A stretch of 16,716 bases of DNA from Pyrodictium delaneyi (GTDB lineage: Archaea; Thermoproteota; Thermoprotei_A; Sulfolobales; Pyrodictiaceae). Of the stretch, positions 1 to 7,827 are shown piece by piece. Made by a program: the position numbers and the translations under genes. Position 1 is the stretch's first letter. Each line of letters opens with the position of its first letter. The stretch is from positions 1 to 16,716 of the forward strand of contig DQVR01000061.1 of NCBI GenBank assembly GCA_015661645.1, written 5' to 3'. A model generated the notes under the pieces. That model did not search any database, had not been told where the DNA came from, and was given only the letters and a program-made list of their open reading frames with translations.

Positions 1-51
<51 letters not shown>

Positions 52-91
52 CACGGGCCTCCGCCATCAAATTCATGCAGAAAGACCGGGG

Positions 92-98
92 TTATAAG
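92..98 (-). promoter_or_regulatory. TATA box of the tRNA-Val gene
   Basis: On the minus strand CTTATAA lies about 47 nt upstream of the mature tRNA 5' end. An archaeal TATA box places the start of transcription about 25 nt downstream, near position 68, which gives a leader of roughly 20 nt to be removed by RNase P. The same TTATAAG motif recurs at other promoters in this window (4749-4758 and 10086-10093). Confidence 0.6.
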
Positions 99-221
99 CT
101 CTACGTTACACTGTCATATTGTTAACAGACCCTGGCTAGGCTCTCGTAGCCACCTAGAGGTCCACGGCACAACTCATAGCAAAACTGCTAAACCGCTGGC
201 CCTAACAACGTCTTCACGGAA

Positions 222-288
222 TAGATGATGAGGTTCGCTAGGGGCGAGCAAGTTCCGCGATGAGCAGAGTATGGCGGAGGCTGATAAT
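222..288 (+). ncRNA. Candidate C/D box sRNA (2'-O-methylation guide)
   Basis: A perfect C box ATGATGA (225-231) and a D box CTGA (281-284) lie 60 nt apart, the usual size of an archaeal C/D guide RNA. An internal CGATGA (258-263) can serve as C'. A D' box is poor: the best fit is GCGA at 244-247, which would leave a 12-nt guide after box C. The C'-D interval is 17 nt, longer than the typical 12. The terminal stem is weak, with only about 2 bp next to the k-turn. The element sits in the 286-nt gap between the tRNA-Val gene and the PEP carboxylase gene. Nothing else was recognised in this gap except A/T-rich sequence at 291-320. This could be a chance match. Confidence 0.4.
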
Positions 289-334
289 CTGTATATAATG
301 TGTTAATGCATATATAATAGGCGTGACTACGCGT

Positions 335-1870
335 CTAGCCTAGGCTCCCTCTCATAACACCCGCACGGGCTATAGCTTGTTCCGCTGCCTCCTTTATTCC
401 GAGCTTTATCGCCCGCTCCGCACTCTTCAAGGTCTCTACGTATTCTTCAGACGGCTCTGCCGTGTTGCCGCCTAGGAAGCTCCTAACTATTGACACATCA
501 TCTTTCAAAAGCTGCATCGCTTTTTCATCCCTGATATAACTTATCGCCACTTCTGGTACATAGAATCTTATGTCGTACTCCATATCATGTCTTAGTAGCG
601 GTAGGACCTTGAGCAAGAGCTCCAGCGCCTCGCCGCCGAGTTCTCTCTCCACCCGCTGGAGCCCCCTACCTAGCCCTATAAGCGATGGTGGCACACCCAT
701 AGTGTAGAGGCTAGCAGCATACGATATCGCGCGCGGTAACTTGAGATTCTTCGGGGGCTTCATGGCCAGTAGCTCTTTCTCTGCTGCAAATGCTAGGCTC
801 ATCTCTATACTTCTGGGGTATTCTCCATGTGATAGCCTAGCCCTTCTACGGGGTACAAACACCGCTATGTGCGGTATCAGCTCTACTACGCGGAGTATGA
901 ACCGGAGATACTCTGATGTGAACAGCCTGGCTATGTTTATTAACAGCTTCTCCTCCTCGGAGCTGAGGATGCGTGGCTTCTCGTGTAGGTTCTCCAGGAG
1001 AGTGCTGACCACCTTCTCTACGGCACGAGGACCCTGGTCGTAGCGGATACCAGACTGTATCGTTACTGTAGAGTAGCCGGAGTACTGCTTTACGAACACC
1101 TCAACACTCCATGGCGAGAGGTGACCGCGGAAGGGAAGGGCCCCTACGCCCATTATTGGGTGTACTCTTGTGTTCTCTTCCTCGGCCCATTTGTAGAGCC
1201 GCGACAGAGCGTAGACTAGAGCTATACTCGAAGCTGCATGCCCATATGCTAGCGCCGTGTCTGATTTTCCTAGAAGTACGCGGTAGTGGCTATAATGTAG
1301 CCCCAGATGTGTGAGGAGCACATTCTTCATGCCTTCAAGTATCTTGTCAACGTGCAGCAGGGCCTCCATGTCCTCGACCAGCGGTATTACCTCTATATAA
1401 CCCGTCTTCACGCCTAGCTCTTCCTCTGCCAAACGCTGCATCTTGAGAATCCTGCGCTGGAGCACGTAGACCTCGTAACCGCTAGAACACATGGGAGTTA
1501 TAATGTACTTGACTGCCTGTGAACCCGCCTTAACTATGGACTTCTTATTGGCCACTAGGACGCCCCAGAGGACCATTATTTGGCGCTCCGGGTCTTCGAG
1601 GCGCTCGGATGGTATACGAGGTGTTAGTAGAAAGTCCTCGCCCGGCTGTAGCCCGTGGCGAAGAGTCTCCTCTACTACCCAGGAAACTTGGTGGTACGGA
1701 GTAAGCTTGCCCTCGTAGTCTATCATCTTCTCGTCCAAGCCCAGCCCGCCCCGGCTACGTGGGAGCAGGTCGCGTAGAGCCTCCTCTACCTCCTCCTCTA
1801 CCGTGAACCCCCGGCTTGCTGAGTCAGGATGTTGTGTAGCCATTGCCAGAGGTACTGGGTACCCTAGCAC
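335..1870 (-). CDS. ppcA: Phosphoenolpyruvate carboxylase, archaeal type
   Basis: Catalyses irreversible carboxylation of PEP by bicarbonate to oxaloacetate in the cytoplasm, feeding the aspartate family and anaplerosis. The 511 residues match the short archaeal PEPC family (about 480-520 aa), not the ~900-residue bacterial/plant enzyme. Recognisable blocks are the N-terminal MATQHPDSASRG (10-21), DEKMIDYEGK (46-55), GKSD (201-204), MGVGALPFRGH (240-250, a PEP/bicarbonate-site-like loop) and QSGIRYD (272-278). The first codon at 1870 is GTG. ATG at 1843 (Met10) is an alternative start and begins the most family-typical segment. A GGAGG lies 15-20 nt upstream of the GTG, which is rather far. 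The gene is divergent from homoserine kinase and shares a 126-nt intergenic region with it. Oxaloacetate made here can be transaminated to aspartate, the precursor of the homoserine used next door. Confidence 0.93.
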   Translation of the reverse strand: MLGYPVPLAMATQHPDSASRGFTVEEEVEEALRDLLPRSRGGLGLDEKMIDYEGKLTPYHQVSWVVEETLRHGLQPGEDFLLTPRIPSERLEDPERQIMVLWGVLVANKKSIVKAGSQAVKYIITPMCSSGYEVYVLQRRILKMQRLAEEELGVKTGYIEVIPLVEDMEALLHVDKILEGMKNVLLTHLGLHYSHYRVLLGKSDTALAYGHAASSIALVYALSRLYKWAEEENTRVHPIMGVGALPFRGHLSPWSVEVFVKQYSGYSTVTIQSGIRYDQGPRAVEKVVSTLLENLHEKPRILSSEEEKLLINIARLFTSEYLRFILRVVELIPHIAVFVPRRRARLSHGEYPRSIEMSLAFAAEKELLAMKPPKNLKLPRAISYAASLYTMGVPPSLIGLGRGLQRVERELGGEALELLLKVLPLLRHDMEYDIRFYVPEVAISYIRDEKAMQLLKDDVSIVRSFLGGNTAEPSEEYVETLKSAERAIKLGIKEAAEQAIARAGVMRGSLG

Positions 1871-1910
1871 CGTCGTCTACCCCTAGCCTCCGCATAGCGG
1901 CAGCGAACTC

Positions 1911-1920
1911 ACATTTAAGC
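1911..1920 (-). promoter_or_regulatory. TATA box, PEP carboxylase promoter (possibly bidirectional)
   Basis: The minus-strand sequence GCTTAAATGT lies about 45 nt upstream of the GTG start of PEP carboxylase, consistent with a short leader. The core TTTAAG is close to symmetric and is the only convincing TATA-like sequence between the two divergent genes. It may also serve homoserine kinase, which would then have a leader of about 55 nt. Confidence 0.45.
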
Positions 1921-1965
1921 TACTCTCTCAGCGGCTAGAGGCCCGAGGCATAGAGCCGGGGCTAC

Positions 1966-1985
1966 TCCGACCCAGCTGGCTCGGA
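1966..1985 (+). promoter_or_regulatory. 20-bp near-perfect palindrome overlapping the thrB Shine-Dalgarno
   Basis: TCCGA-C-CCAG / CTGG-C-TCGGA is an inverted repeat with only a central C/C mismatch in each arm. Its right arm runs into the Shine-Dalgarno GGAGGT (1983-1988) used for the TTG start of homoserine kinase. As RNA it could hide the ribosome-binding site; as DNA it could be an operator. Either role is inference. Confidence 0.4.
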
Positions 1986-1996
1986 GGTTACGTGCT

Positions 1997-2944
1997 TTGG
2001 CCGGAGGCGTGAAGGTTAGGGCTTACTCGAGTAGCGCAAATCTTGGCCCAGGCTTCGACGCGCTTGCCGTAGCACACACAGCGTTCTACGACGAGGTAGA
2101 AGCTCGCCTGGAGCCAGGCGACGGACAAGTGCTTGTCGAATCTGTGTATGGCCCGTACGCCCACCAAGCCGGGAGAGCCGAGACCGCTAAGAGGGCCGTC
2201 GAGGAGCTATTGAAGCTCACCAACATAGACATAGGGACCCATAACATAGTACTCCGTGTATATAAGGGTGTACCTCCCGGGAAGGGCCTAGGGAGCAGCG
2301 GGGCCTCCTCCGCCGCCGCTGTAAAGGCCGCCGAGCTACTACTCGACCTAAATGTGCCGGATAACGTTCTTGTTGAGGCTGCAGGTAGAGGCGAGGCTGC
2401 AGCCGCTGGCACACCACATTACGACAACGTCGCCGCTAGCCTACTCGGCGGCCTTGCTATAGTGGCCTTTGACAAGGATGGTAAGCTCTACGTTACCCAC
2501 ATGGAGGTTGACGCATGGTTTACACTCTTTATACCTAAAGCTGAGATAGCACCTGCCAAGACCAAGCTTATGAGAGAGATTCTACCCAAACAAGTAGGCC
2601 TCGATCAAGCAGCAAGAAACTGGAGCAGACTAGCACTCCTTGTAGCAGCAGCTGCAAAGAATGATATCCAAATACTCGGGCATATGATGATGCAGGATGA
2701 AATAGTTGAACCTGCTAGATCGAGATTCATACCCTGCTATGACTCGGTCATAAAGGCTGCCCTCGAGGCCGGGGCGCTAGGGGTGTCAATTAGCGGTGCT
2801 GGCCCGTCGCTTATAGCGTTATCACGCTCGCGCGAGGACGCAATAAGAGTTGCCAACGCGGTTGCAAAGAGCTGTAGATGCTGCGAAGTAGAGGACATAA
2901 AGGTTGCACAAACCGCTGGGCCTGCGACGAGAGTTAAGTGGTGA
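1997..2944 (+). CDS. thrB: Homoserine kinase (GHMP kinase family)
   Basis: Phosphorylates L-homoserine with ATP to O-phospho-L-homoserine, the branch metabolite to threonine and, in some lineages, to transsulfuration. At 315 aa it has normal length. All three GHMP signatures are visible: N-terminal SSSANLGPGFDALAVA (11-26), the ATP-binding glycine/serine loop PPGKGLGSSGASSAAA (93-108) and the C-terminal GVSISGAGPS (262-271). The best start is TTG at 1997, supported by GGAGGT at 1983-1988 with 8 nt spacing; no ATG lies nearby in frame. The stop codon overlaps the start of the next gene, so the two are probably transcribed together and translationally coupled. A 20-bp palindrome covers the upstream part of the ribosome-binding site. 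Confidence 0.93.
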   Translation: MAGGVKVRAYSSSANLGPGFDALAVAHTAFYDEVEARLEPGDGQVLVESVYGPYAHQAGRAETAKRAVEELLKLTNIDIGTHNIVLRVYKGVPPGKGLGSSGASSAAAVKAAELLLDLNVPDNVLVEAAGRGEAAAAGTPHYDNVAASLLGGLAIVAFDKDGKLYVTHMEVDAWFTLFIPKAEIAPAKTKLMREILPKQVGLDQAARNWSRLALLVAAAAKNDIQILGHMMMQDEIVEPARSRFIPCYDSVIKAALEAGALGVSISGAGPSLIALSRSREDAIRVANAVAKSCRCCEVEDIKVAQTAGPATRVKW

Positions 2945-4110
2945 TTACTGTGAAGCGCTATAACGCTACGAGAGCCATACACGCGCTAAGAGAAGGACCG
3001 TCGGCCGACGATATAATACCGCCTATAAATATATCAGTCATATATAGATTCATTGGGATCACAGCACCACCCATTGAGGAGATAAAGTACGGACGCGAGA
3101 ATAATCCGACTGTGATGCGACTCGAAGAAGCACTATCTGCTGTCGAGTCCGCCAACTGGTGCCTCGCCTTCAACACAGGAATGTCTGCCATCTCAACTTT
3201 GCTACTACATATGCTTCCCCGAGCAAAGAGAATAGTGGCAAGTAGGCTCTTGTATGGCTCCACACGCACACTTCTCGAGAAAATGACTAGACTTAACGAC
3301 AAAATAGAACTCGTATACGCTGGCCCCCCATGGGATGAGCTTGTCTCCTCCATACGTGCAGGAGACATAGTCTTCATAGAGACTGTCGGGAACCCTACCC
3401 TCCGCATACCCCCCATAGACGAAATAGTCGAACTGTGCAGTCAAAAGGACTGCACCGTCATTGTTGACAATACCTTTGCGACACCGGTGCTATACCGCCC
3501 CCTAGAAGCGGGTGCCGACATAGTAGTCGAAAGCATGACTAAGTACATAGCTGGACACAATGACGTTCTTGGCGGTCTACTCTGTAGCAACATAGACAGT
3601 CTAAAGGAGAGTATATGGGATTGGAGAAAGCTCACGGGAACTATAATTCAGCCTCTCGACGCATACCTGGTAGCCAGGGGTCTTAAGACGCTCCATATCC
3701 GCATGCAACGTTCATCCGAGACAGCTATGGAGATAGCCAAGTGGCTCGCCGAGCGGCCAGAGGTAGTTAAAGTCCATTATCCTGGCCTCCCCAGTCACCC
3801 CGACCATAGTACTGCAACGAGGATGTTTAACGAGCTCTACGGCGGTGTAGTCTCGTTTGAGATCAAGGGTGGCGCAGTTGCTGCAAAAAAGTTCCTTAAA
3901 GCGTTAAAGATTATAGTACCCTCGCCAAGCCTGGGTGGTACAGAGAGCATAGCAACATACCCCTACGAGAGCAGCCATAGGAATCTCAGCGAGGAAGAGA
4001 AGTATAGGCTTGAAATAACGCCTGGCCTGATAAGGCTGAGCATAGGCCTCGAAGACGTAGAGGACCTCATTACTGATATAGAAAACGCGTTGAATGCTTC
4101 ACAAGCCTAG
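2938..4110 (+). CDS. Cystathionine gamma-synthase/lyase-family PLP enzyme
   Basis: Member of the Cys/Met-metabolism PLP-dependent family (cystathionine gamma-synthase, gamma-lyase, O-acylhomoserine sulfhydrylase), 390 aa, which is the usual length. Seen are the YGRENNPT block (51-58), the ring-stacking Tyr in LLYGST (Tyr106), GNPTLRIPPIDEI (151-163), DNTFATPVLYRPLEAGAD (177-194) with the PLP-binding Asp177, the Schiff-base Lys202 in SMTKYIAGH, and the C-terminal ITPGLIRLSIGLED. The gene overlaps homoserine kinase by 4-7 nt (GTG at 2938 or 2941). That context suggests it works on O-phosphohomoserine and cysteine to give cystathionine for methionine. Sequence alone cannot separate synthase, lyase and sulfhydrylase, so no gene symbol is given. 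It ends 28 nt from the convergent regulator gene. Confidence 0.87.
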   Translation: MVITVKRYNATRAIHALREGPSADDIIPPINISVIYRFIGITAPPIEEIKYGRENNPTVMRLEEALSAVESANWCLAFNTGMSAISTLLLHMLPRAKRIVASRLLYGSTRTLLEKMTRLNDKIELVYAGPPWDELVSSIRAGDIVFIETVGNPTLRIPPIDEIVELCSQKDCTVIVDNTFATPVLYRPLEAGADIVVESMTKYIAGHNDVLGGLLCSNIDSLKESIWDWRKLTGTIIQPLDAYLVARGLKTLHIRMQRSSETAMEIAKWLAERPEVVKVHYPGLPSHPDHSTATRMFNELYGGVVSFEIKGGAVAAKKFLKALKIIVPSPSLGGTESIATYPYESSHRNLSEEEKYRLEITPGLIRLSIGLEDVEDLITDIENALNASQA

Positions 4111-4138
4111 AATCCTAACCTATTCTTTAATGGCCCCG

Positions 4139-4702
4139 CTAAATGAACTCCTTAAGTATTTTTGCCACCTCCTTTGCCAGCTGGTTATCCTCCATGCTCC
4201 TGAGGCCTTCGAGCTTTTCGGCTAGTTCTTTATTTCCTAGTGCAGTTCTCACCCATGCTACTAGGTACCCGTTTCTCACTACATAGGACAGTTCCTCCGG
4301 CTTGACTATTCCGTATACCACAACAACAGCTAGCTGCTCTAAGCTAGATACACGAAGTGGTACTAGACCGCCCTCCTTATTAATAAAGTAGAATGGTTCA
4401 ACAGCATCGGCTGCAGCGACTCTAATGGCATGGCTCTTTTCGGCTTTCATATTCTCATGTAATTCTCTGTCTTCCTGGGGTTTTTCAGGTTTTGAGATGA
4501 GTATTAGACCTTGTTCTGTTATCTTTACCGTGTTTCCGATTCTTGTAGCTAGCCCTAGCTTCTCGAGCTCCGAAGCATATTTCTTGACCGTAGCAGCCTT
4601 TATGCCTAGCAGTTTCGCTAGCTCGCTTACTTCGCATTCCTTTTTGTCAGCGAGAATTTCAAGCATTCTTCTCTTAGTAGCTGTAAGGTCTTCTAGCAGC
4701 AT
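4139..4702 (-). CDS. Winged-helix DNA-binding protein with DUF5752-like C-terminal domain
   Basis: Probable transcriptional regulator. In numbering from an upstream GTG (4711), residues 9-74 form a winged helix-turn-helix of MarR/ArsR style: LTATKRRMLEIL, recognition helix region LAKLLGIKAATVKKYASELEKLG, then a wing RIGNTVKITEQG. Residues 75-100 are a charged linker. Residues 103-170 carry an FYF motif, then SLEQLA, then a stretch around VVRNGYLVAWVRTALGNKEL. By memory this pattern resembles archaeal DUF5752-type domains, but no search could be run. ATG at 4702 is preferred because GGGGTG (4709-4714) lies 6 nt upstream; GTG at 4711 is the alternative. A TATA box at 4749-4758 fits a short leader. 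The gene is convergent with the PLP enzyme and divergent from the protease; its target is unknown. Confidence 0.75.
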   Translation of the reverse strand: MLLEDLTATKRRMLEILADKKECEVSELAKLLGIKAATVKKYASELEKLGLATRIGNTVKITEQGLILISKPEKPQEDRELHENMKAEKSHAIRVAAADAVEPFYFINKEGGLVPLRVSSLEQLAVVVVYGIVKPEELSYVVRNGYLVAWVRTALGNKELAEKLEGLRSMEDNQLAKEVAKILKEFI

Positions 4703-4748
4703 AGAACACACCCCGCAGAGCTCTACAACTATACTCTAATAATCAACT

Positions 4749-4758
4749 CCTTATAAGG
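4749..4758. promoter_or_regulatory. Palindromic TATA box CCTTATAAGG
   Basis: This perfect 10-bp palindrome is the main promoter-like element in the 160-nt gap between the divergent regulator and protease genes. On the minus strand it places transcription start near 4727, giving a ~25-nt leader for the regulator. On the plus strand it would give a leader of about 95 nt for the protease. A second plus-strand TATA-like sequence (CCTATAT, near 4848) would instead give an almost leaderless protease transcript. Confidence 0.5.
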
Positions 4759-4875
4759 TAATACCGTCGTGGAGTCTTCCGAGCCCCGCTAACCCGGCTA
4801 GCACACTAGACGATAGGAACATGCAGCGTTAGGCGTATCAACAACCGGCCTATATGACCCATCGAGGAGGTTGCT

Positions 4876-6933
4876 ATGAGGACACGCGGCTTCGCTGCGG
4901 TTTTTCTAGCATCTGTACTTATCCTAGGCACTCTAGCATCGCTGTTAAGCTCTGCAGCCACTCCTATATATAAGTGGATGAACACTATAGAAGTCATGGT
5001 ACCCGGCGTCGTAGCTACACCACATGGCTACAGAGGGACATTGTCTAAGCTTGTAGTCACGGTGGCGTGGCCTGGAAAGGGGATAGTATACTTCTCGGCT
5101 GACCCCCTAACAGAACTAGATACACAAGCAGCTGCCAGGATGGCAGCACTCGTAGCATCTATACTAGCGGGCGTCAACTACTATTCATACGACTACTTCA
5201 TCCGCCTCGAGTCAAATACAACTCTTATAGGCGGGCCTAGCGCGAGCGGCGCAATGACTATAGCTATTCTAGCCGCTCTACGAGGCACTAGTATCTCCAC
5301 AGACTTCTCTATGACTGGTATGGTAGACCCAGATACAACTCTAGGCCCCGTGGGCGGTATTCCACAGAAGCTTGAAGCAGCCGCCAGGGCTGGCGCGAAG
5401 ATATTCGTTATACCCATAGGTGAGCGTTACAGCGTGGACCTCAATACGGGCGAGAAGGTTGACGTGCTTGCTCTCGGAAAAGAGCTTGGAGTAAAGGTAG
5501 TAGAAGCAGGCACTATAGCCGAGGCATACGAAATAGCAACAGGAGACAAGCTCTTCGCCGAAAGCAGCTTGCCATCAGTCAGTTACCCTTCGTGGCTCTT
5601 ATCGGCGCTAAACGAGAGCATGAATGTATACCGAGAAGCGGCATACTCAAACATGACATGCGCTGAGAAGGCTCTAGCTAAACTGCCTAGCCCCCTATCT
5701 TCACAGCTATCAAGCATACTCGAGGACGCTAAACACAATATAGAGGTAGCTGAAAACCTCAGAGCAGCTGGAAAGCTCTACGCTGCTGCATCTAGGTACT
5801 TCGCCGCAGCCATAGAAGCGACCTACGTATGCAGCGCCGCTAACGCTTACACCAAGGACAACCCGCTCACCGCACTTGCGGATGCCACGAAAAACTATGC
5901 AGATAAGGCAACAACGTTACTTGAACACGTAAACAGGACCTTGAGCAAGGTTCTTGCCAGCAAAACAAATATAACAGATATAGGGCTTCAACTGTACATT
6001 GCATCTATGACTAGGCTTGTTGACGCGAGTAGTAACCTTGACACGGTCTCCACGATGTTGGAAATAGCTAAGAAGAGTACAAGCCATCAAGCATTACAAG
6101 CACTCGACAAGGCCCTACAAGCAGCAGTCTACGCGTACTATAGAGCACTGACCGCCGACCAGTGGCTAGGGCTTGCGCTAGAAGCCAACGGGGGTACACC
6201 AATAGACTTTGACCTCCTGTTTAGAGGCGTGGAGATCTATGTATATTTTGCCGAATCCGCCATGAGCTATCTTCAGACCCTTGGAGTAGACGTGACGGAC
6301 GTTGGAGGGGAGATAGCTGCTGCGAAGGCCATGATACAGCAGAGCACCAGCAGCGCAGACAGGATAGCACTACTACGTGCCTTAGCATATACTGTTGAGG
6401 GGCTAGCCGAGATAAACAGTAAGCTCCATGTAGCGTTCAACACTGGCATAACTGTTCTCGACGCCTCACAGAAAAGCCTCCGGGTGCTCTTGCAGAGGCT
6501 GGCAGGCCTCAATATAACACCCGTGCTACCAATACTCTACTCGGAATACGCTGACACCCAAGTAGATATTAATGCCAAACTGAGCCTCTACGTTCAAGCA
6601 TCAAGCTACGCGCTACTCCTCGCACTTATCGGGAATAGGCAGCCCAACACACTATTCACAACCACCGAGAACACTGGAACATCAGTGGCAAACGAAACCA
6701 TAACACCAACAGCGGCCACCACTCAAGCCGCGGAAACCGTGACTGTAACAAGCACAGTAACAAAAACGCATACACTCACAACTACTATATCCAAGGAGGT
6801 CGGAGAAACCGCTACCCGGGCCTCGGAGAAGAATACAACACCGCTAATAGGCTACCTAGTAGTAGCGAGTACTGCTCTTGCCGCCGGTATTATACTAGAG
6901 CGTCTACGTAGAAGCCGCGAGGAACTCTATTAG
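4876..6933 (+). CDS. Surface-anchored Lon-like serine protease (S16 family, archaeal COG1750 type)
   Basis: Predicted membrane-attached protease of 685 aa facing the cell exterior. Residues 5-29 are a hydrophobic signal/anchor. Residues ~35-220 are a Lon-type S16 proteolytic domain: Ser122 in GGPSASGA and Lys165 in VGGIPQKLEAAARAGAKIFVIP match the Ser/Lys dyad of Lon, and their 43-residue spacing equals that of E. coli Lon (679/722). No ATPase domain is present. Residues ~230-590 are Ala-rich and mainly helical, with scattered N-glycosylation sequons. Residues ~600-650 are a Thr-rich stalk typical of archaeal surface proteins. Residues ~654-672 are a C-terminal membrane span followed by a basic tail RLRRSR. 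The start ATG has a strong Shine-Dalgarno GAGGAGGT (4864-4871). The natural substrate is unknown. The gene is convergent with the metal operon, 20 nt away. Confidence 0.85.
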   Translation: MRTRGFAAVFLASVLILGTLASLLSSAATPIYKWMNTIEVMVPGVVATPHGYRGTLSKLVVTVAWPGKGIVYFSADPLTELDTQAAARMAALVASILAGVNYYSYDYFIRLESNTTLIGGPSASGAMTIAILAALRGTSISTDFSMTGMVDPDTTLGPVGGIPQKLEAAARAGAKIFVIPIGERYSVDLNTGEKVDVLALGKELGVKVVEAGTIAEAYEIATGDKLFAESSLPSVSYPSWLLSALNESMNVYREAAYSNMTCAEKALAKLPSPLSSQLSSILEDAKHNIEVAENLRAAGKLYAAASRYFAAAIEATYVCSAANAYTKDNPLTALADATKNYADKATTLLEHVNRTLSKVLASKTNITDIGLQLYIASMTRLVDASSNLDTVSTMLEIAKKSTSHQALQALDKALQAAVYAYYRALTADQWLGLALEANGGTPIDFDLLFRGVEIYVYFAESAMSYLQTLGVDVTDVGGEIAAAKAMIQQSTSSADRIALLRALAYTVEGLAEINSKLHVAFNTGITVLDASQKSLRVLLQRLAGLNITPVLPILYSEYADTQVDINAKLSLYVQASSYALLLALIGNRQPNTLFTTTENTGTSVANETITPTAATTQAAETVTVTSTVTKTHTLTTTISKEVGETATRASEKNTTPLIGYLVVASTALAAGIILERLRRSREELY

Positions 6934-6953
6934 CCTATAAACCTAGGACTCTT

Positions 6954-7820
6954 TTACACCCACGGCACTTGATCTGGATTTTTAATATTCAATACCACGT
7001 CTACGTGAAAGCCAAGCCTGCTAAGGACGCTGCTAACACTGTTTCTGAGCCTATCAACGTCTGGTCGCGCAGCTCTCCTCATCGCCGCTGGGTGCGACCT
7101 TCTCGGAACCCATACTGTTATCTCTAGCTCTATGCTGCCCCTACCTCCTTTAGAAGAGATGCTTGCAACTGTGTAGTCAGCCACATCTGCAAGGACACGC
7201 GCAGCCTCACGAATGGGCGTGTCTTGCTCCAGACTTTCTATAGCTAACTCTTCGGGTATAGCCGGCAGGTATTGAGATAGCTCGAGTGACAAGAGCAATA
7301 TATATTCTGGGACCGGGTCGTCTAAGTCATGCCATCTAGCTAGTGAATCCGCTACACCAGCTCTAACAGCCAGAGAGTACGCCTGGAGCACTGTGCGCTG
7401 CGGCAGTGTCTCTACCCCGCATCCTGTCGCCGCTACTACCTCCGACTCGGCTACTAAGGCAGGTTTCATCCTCTTCTTTATCAGCCATGCTGCCGCAACT
7501 GTTGAACTCCTCCCACAGCCACGGAAGCAATGAACTAGAGCTGGCTCTTTGATCTTGCTGACTATGTAGGCTAGCTCAGCTAAGGTAGGTGCGTTATATT
7601 CGCCTATGGGGCGCCAAATGAGCTGCTTAATATTGCCTTCCAGTGTACGCGGGTCGTAGCCACCACTATAGACATGCTCTACTGGCGTGGCAAGCGATAC
7701 TACCGTACCAAACGTAGACACTATGCTTTCTAAGTCTTCTGGCCTAGGCATAGGCGATACAGCTATCCTGCCTTCCTCTACCCAGTGTACCCGCAGCCCC
7801 GGCGCACGATAGAACTCCAT
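6954..7820 (-). CDS. Dual-specificity/protein-tyrosine-phosphatase-like protein
   Basis: About 288 aa. The N-terminal half (to ~150) is a compact phosphatase domain with the CX5R signature VHCFRGCGRSST. In numbering from the TTG at 7823, the nucleophile is Cys99 and the phosphate-binding Arg is Arg105. A GEYNAPT segment near 74-80 lies where the general-acid loop is expected, with Glu75 in place of the usual Asp. The C-terminal half (~160-289) is unrecognised; it begins helical and ends with a possible beta-alpha region around ITVWVPRRSH. ATG at 7820 follows GGTGAGG by about 5 nt; TTG at 7823 is the alternative start. The gene begins a few nt after the NikR-like gene and ends the minus-strand metal-transport operon. 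Whether it acts on proteins, nucleotides or phospholipids is not visible. Confidence 0.8.
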   Translation of the reverse strand: MEFYRAPGLRVHWVEEGRIAVSPMPRPEDLESIVSTFGTVVSLATPVEHVYSGGYDPRTLEGNIKQLIWRPIGEYNAPTLAELAYIVSKIKEPALVHCFRGCGRSSTVAAAWLIKKRMKPALVAESEVVAATGCGVETLPQRTVLQAYSLAVRAGVADSLARWHDLDDPVPEYILLLSLELSQYLPAIPEELAIESLEQDTPIREAARVLADVADYTVASISSKGGRGSIELEITVWVPRRSHPAAMRRAARPDVDRLRNSVSSVLSRLGFHVDVVLNIKNPDQVPWV

Positions 7821-7827
7821 CAACGCC

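Noticed and set aside
58..280. 10-mer ATGGCGGAGG shared by the sRNA candidate (271-280) and the minus-strand tRNA leader (67-58)
   Set aside because: Both are in the sense orientation of their transcripts, so they cannot pair; a 10-nt match in G-rich sequence may be chance.
2086..2982. Antisense open frames opposite homoserine kinase
   Set aside because: Shadow frames caused by codon bias; no homology-like motifs and no start signals.
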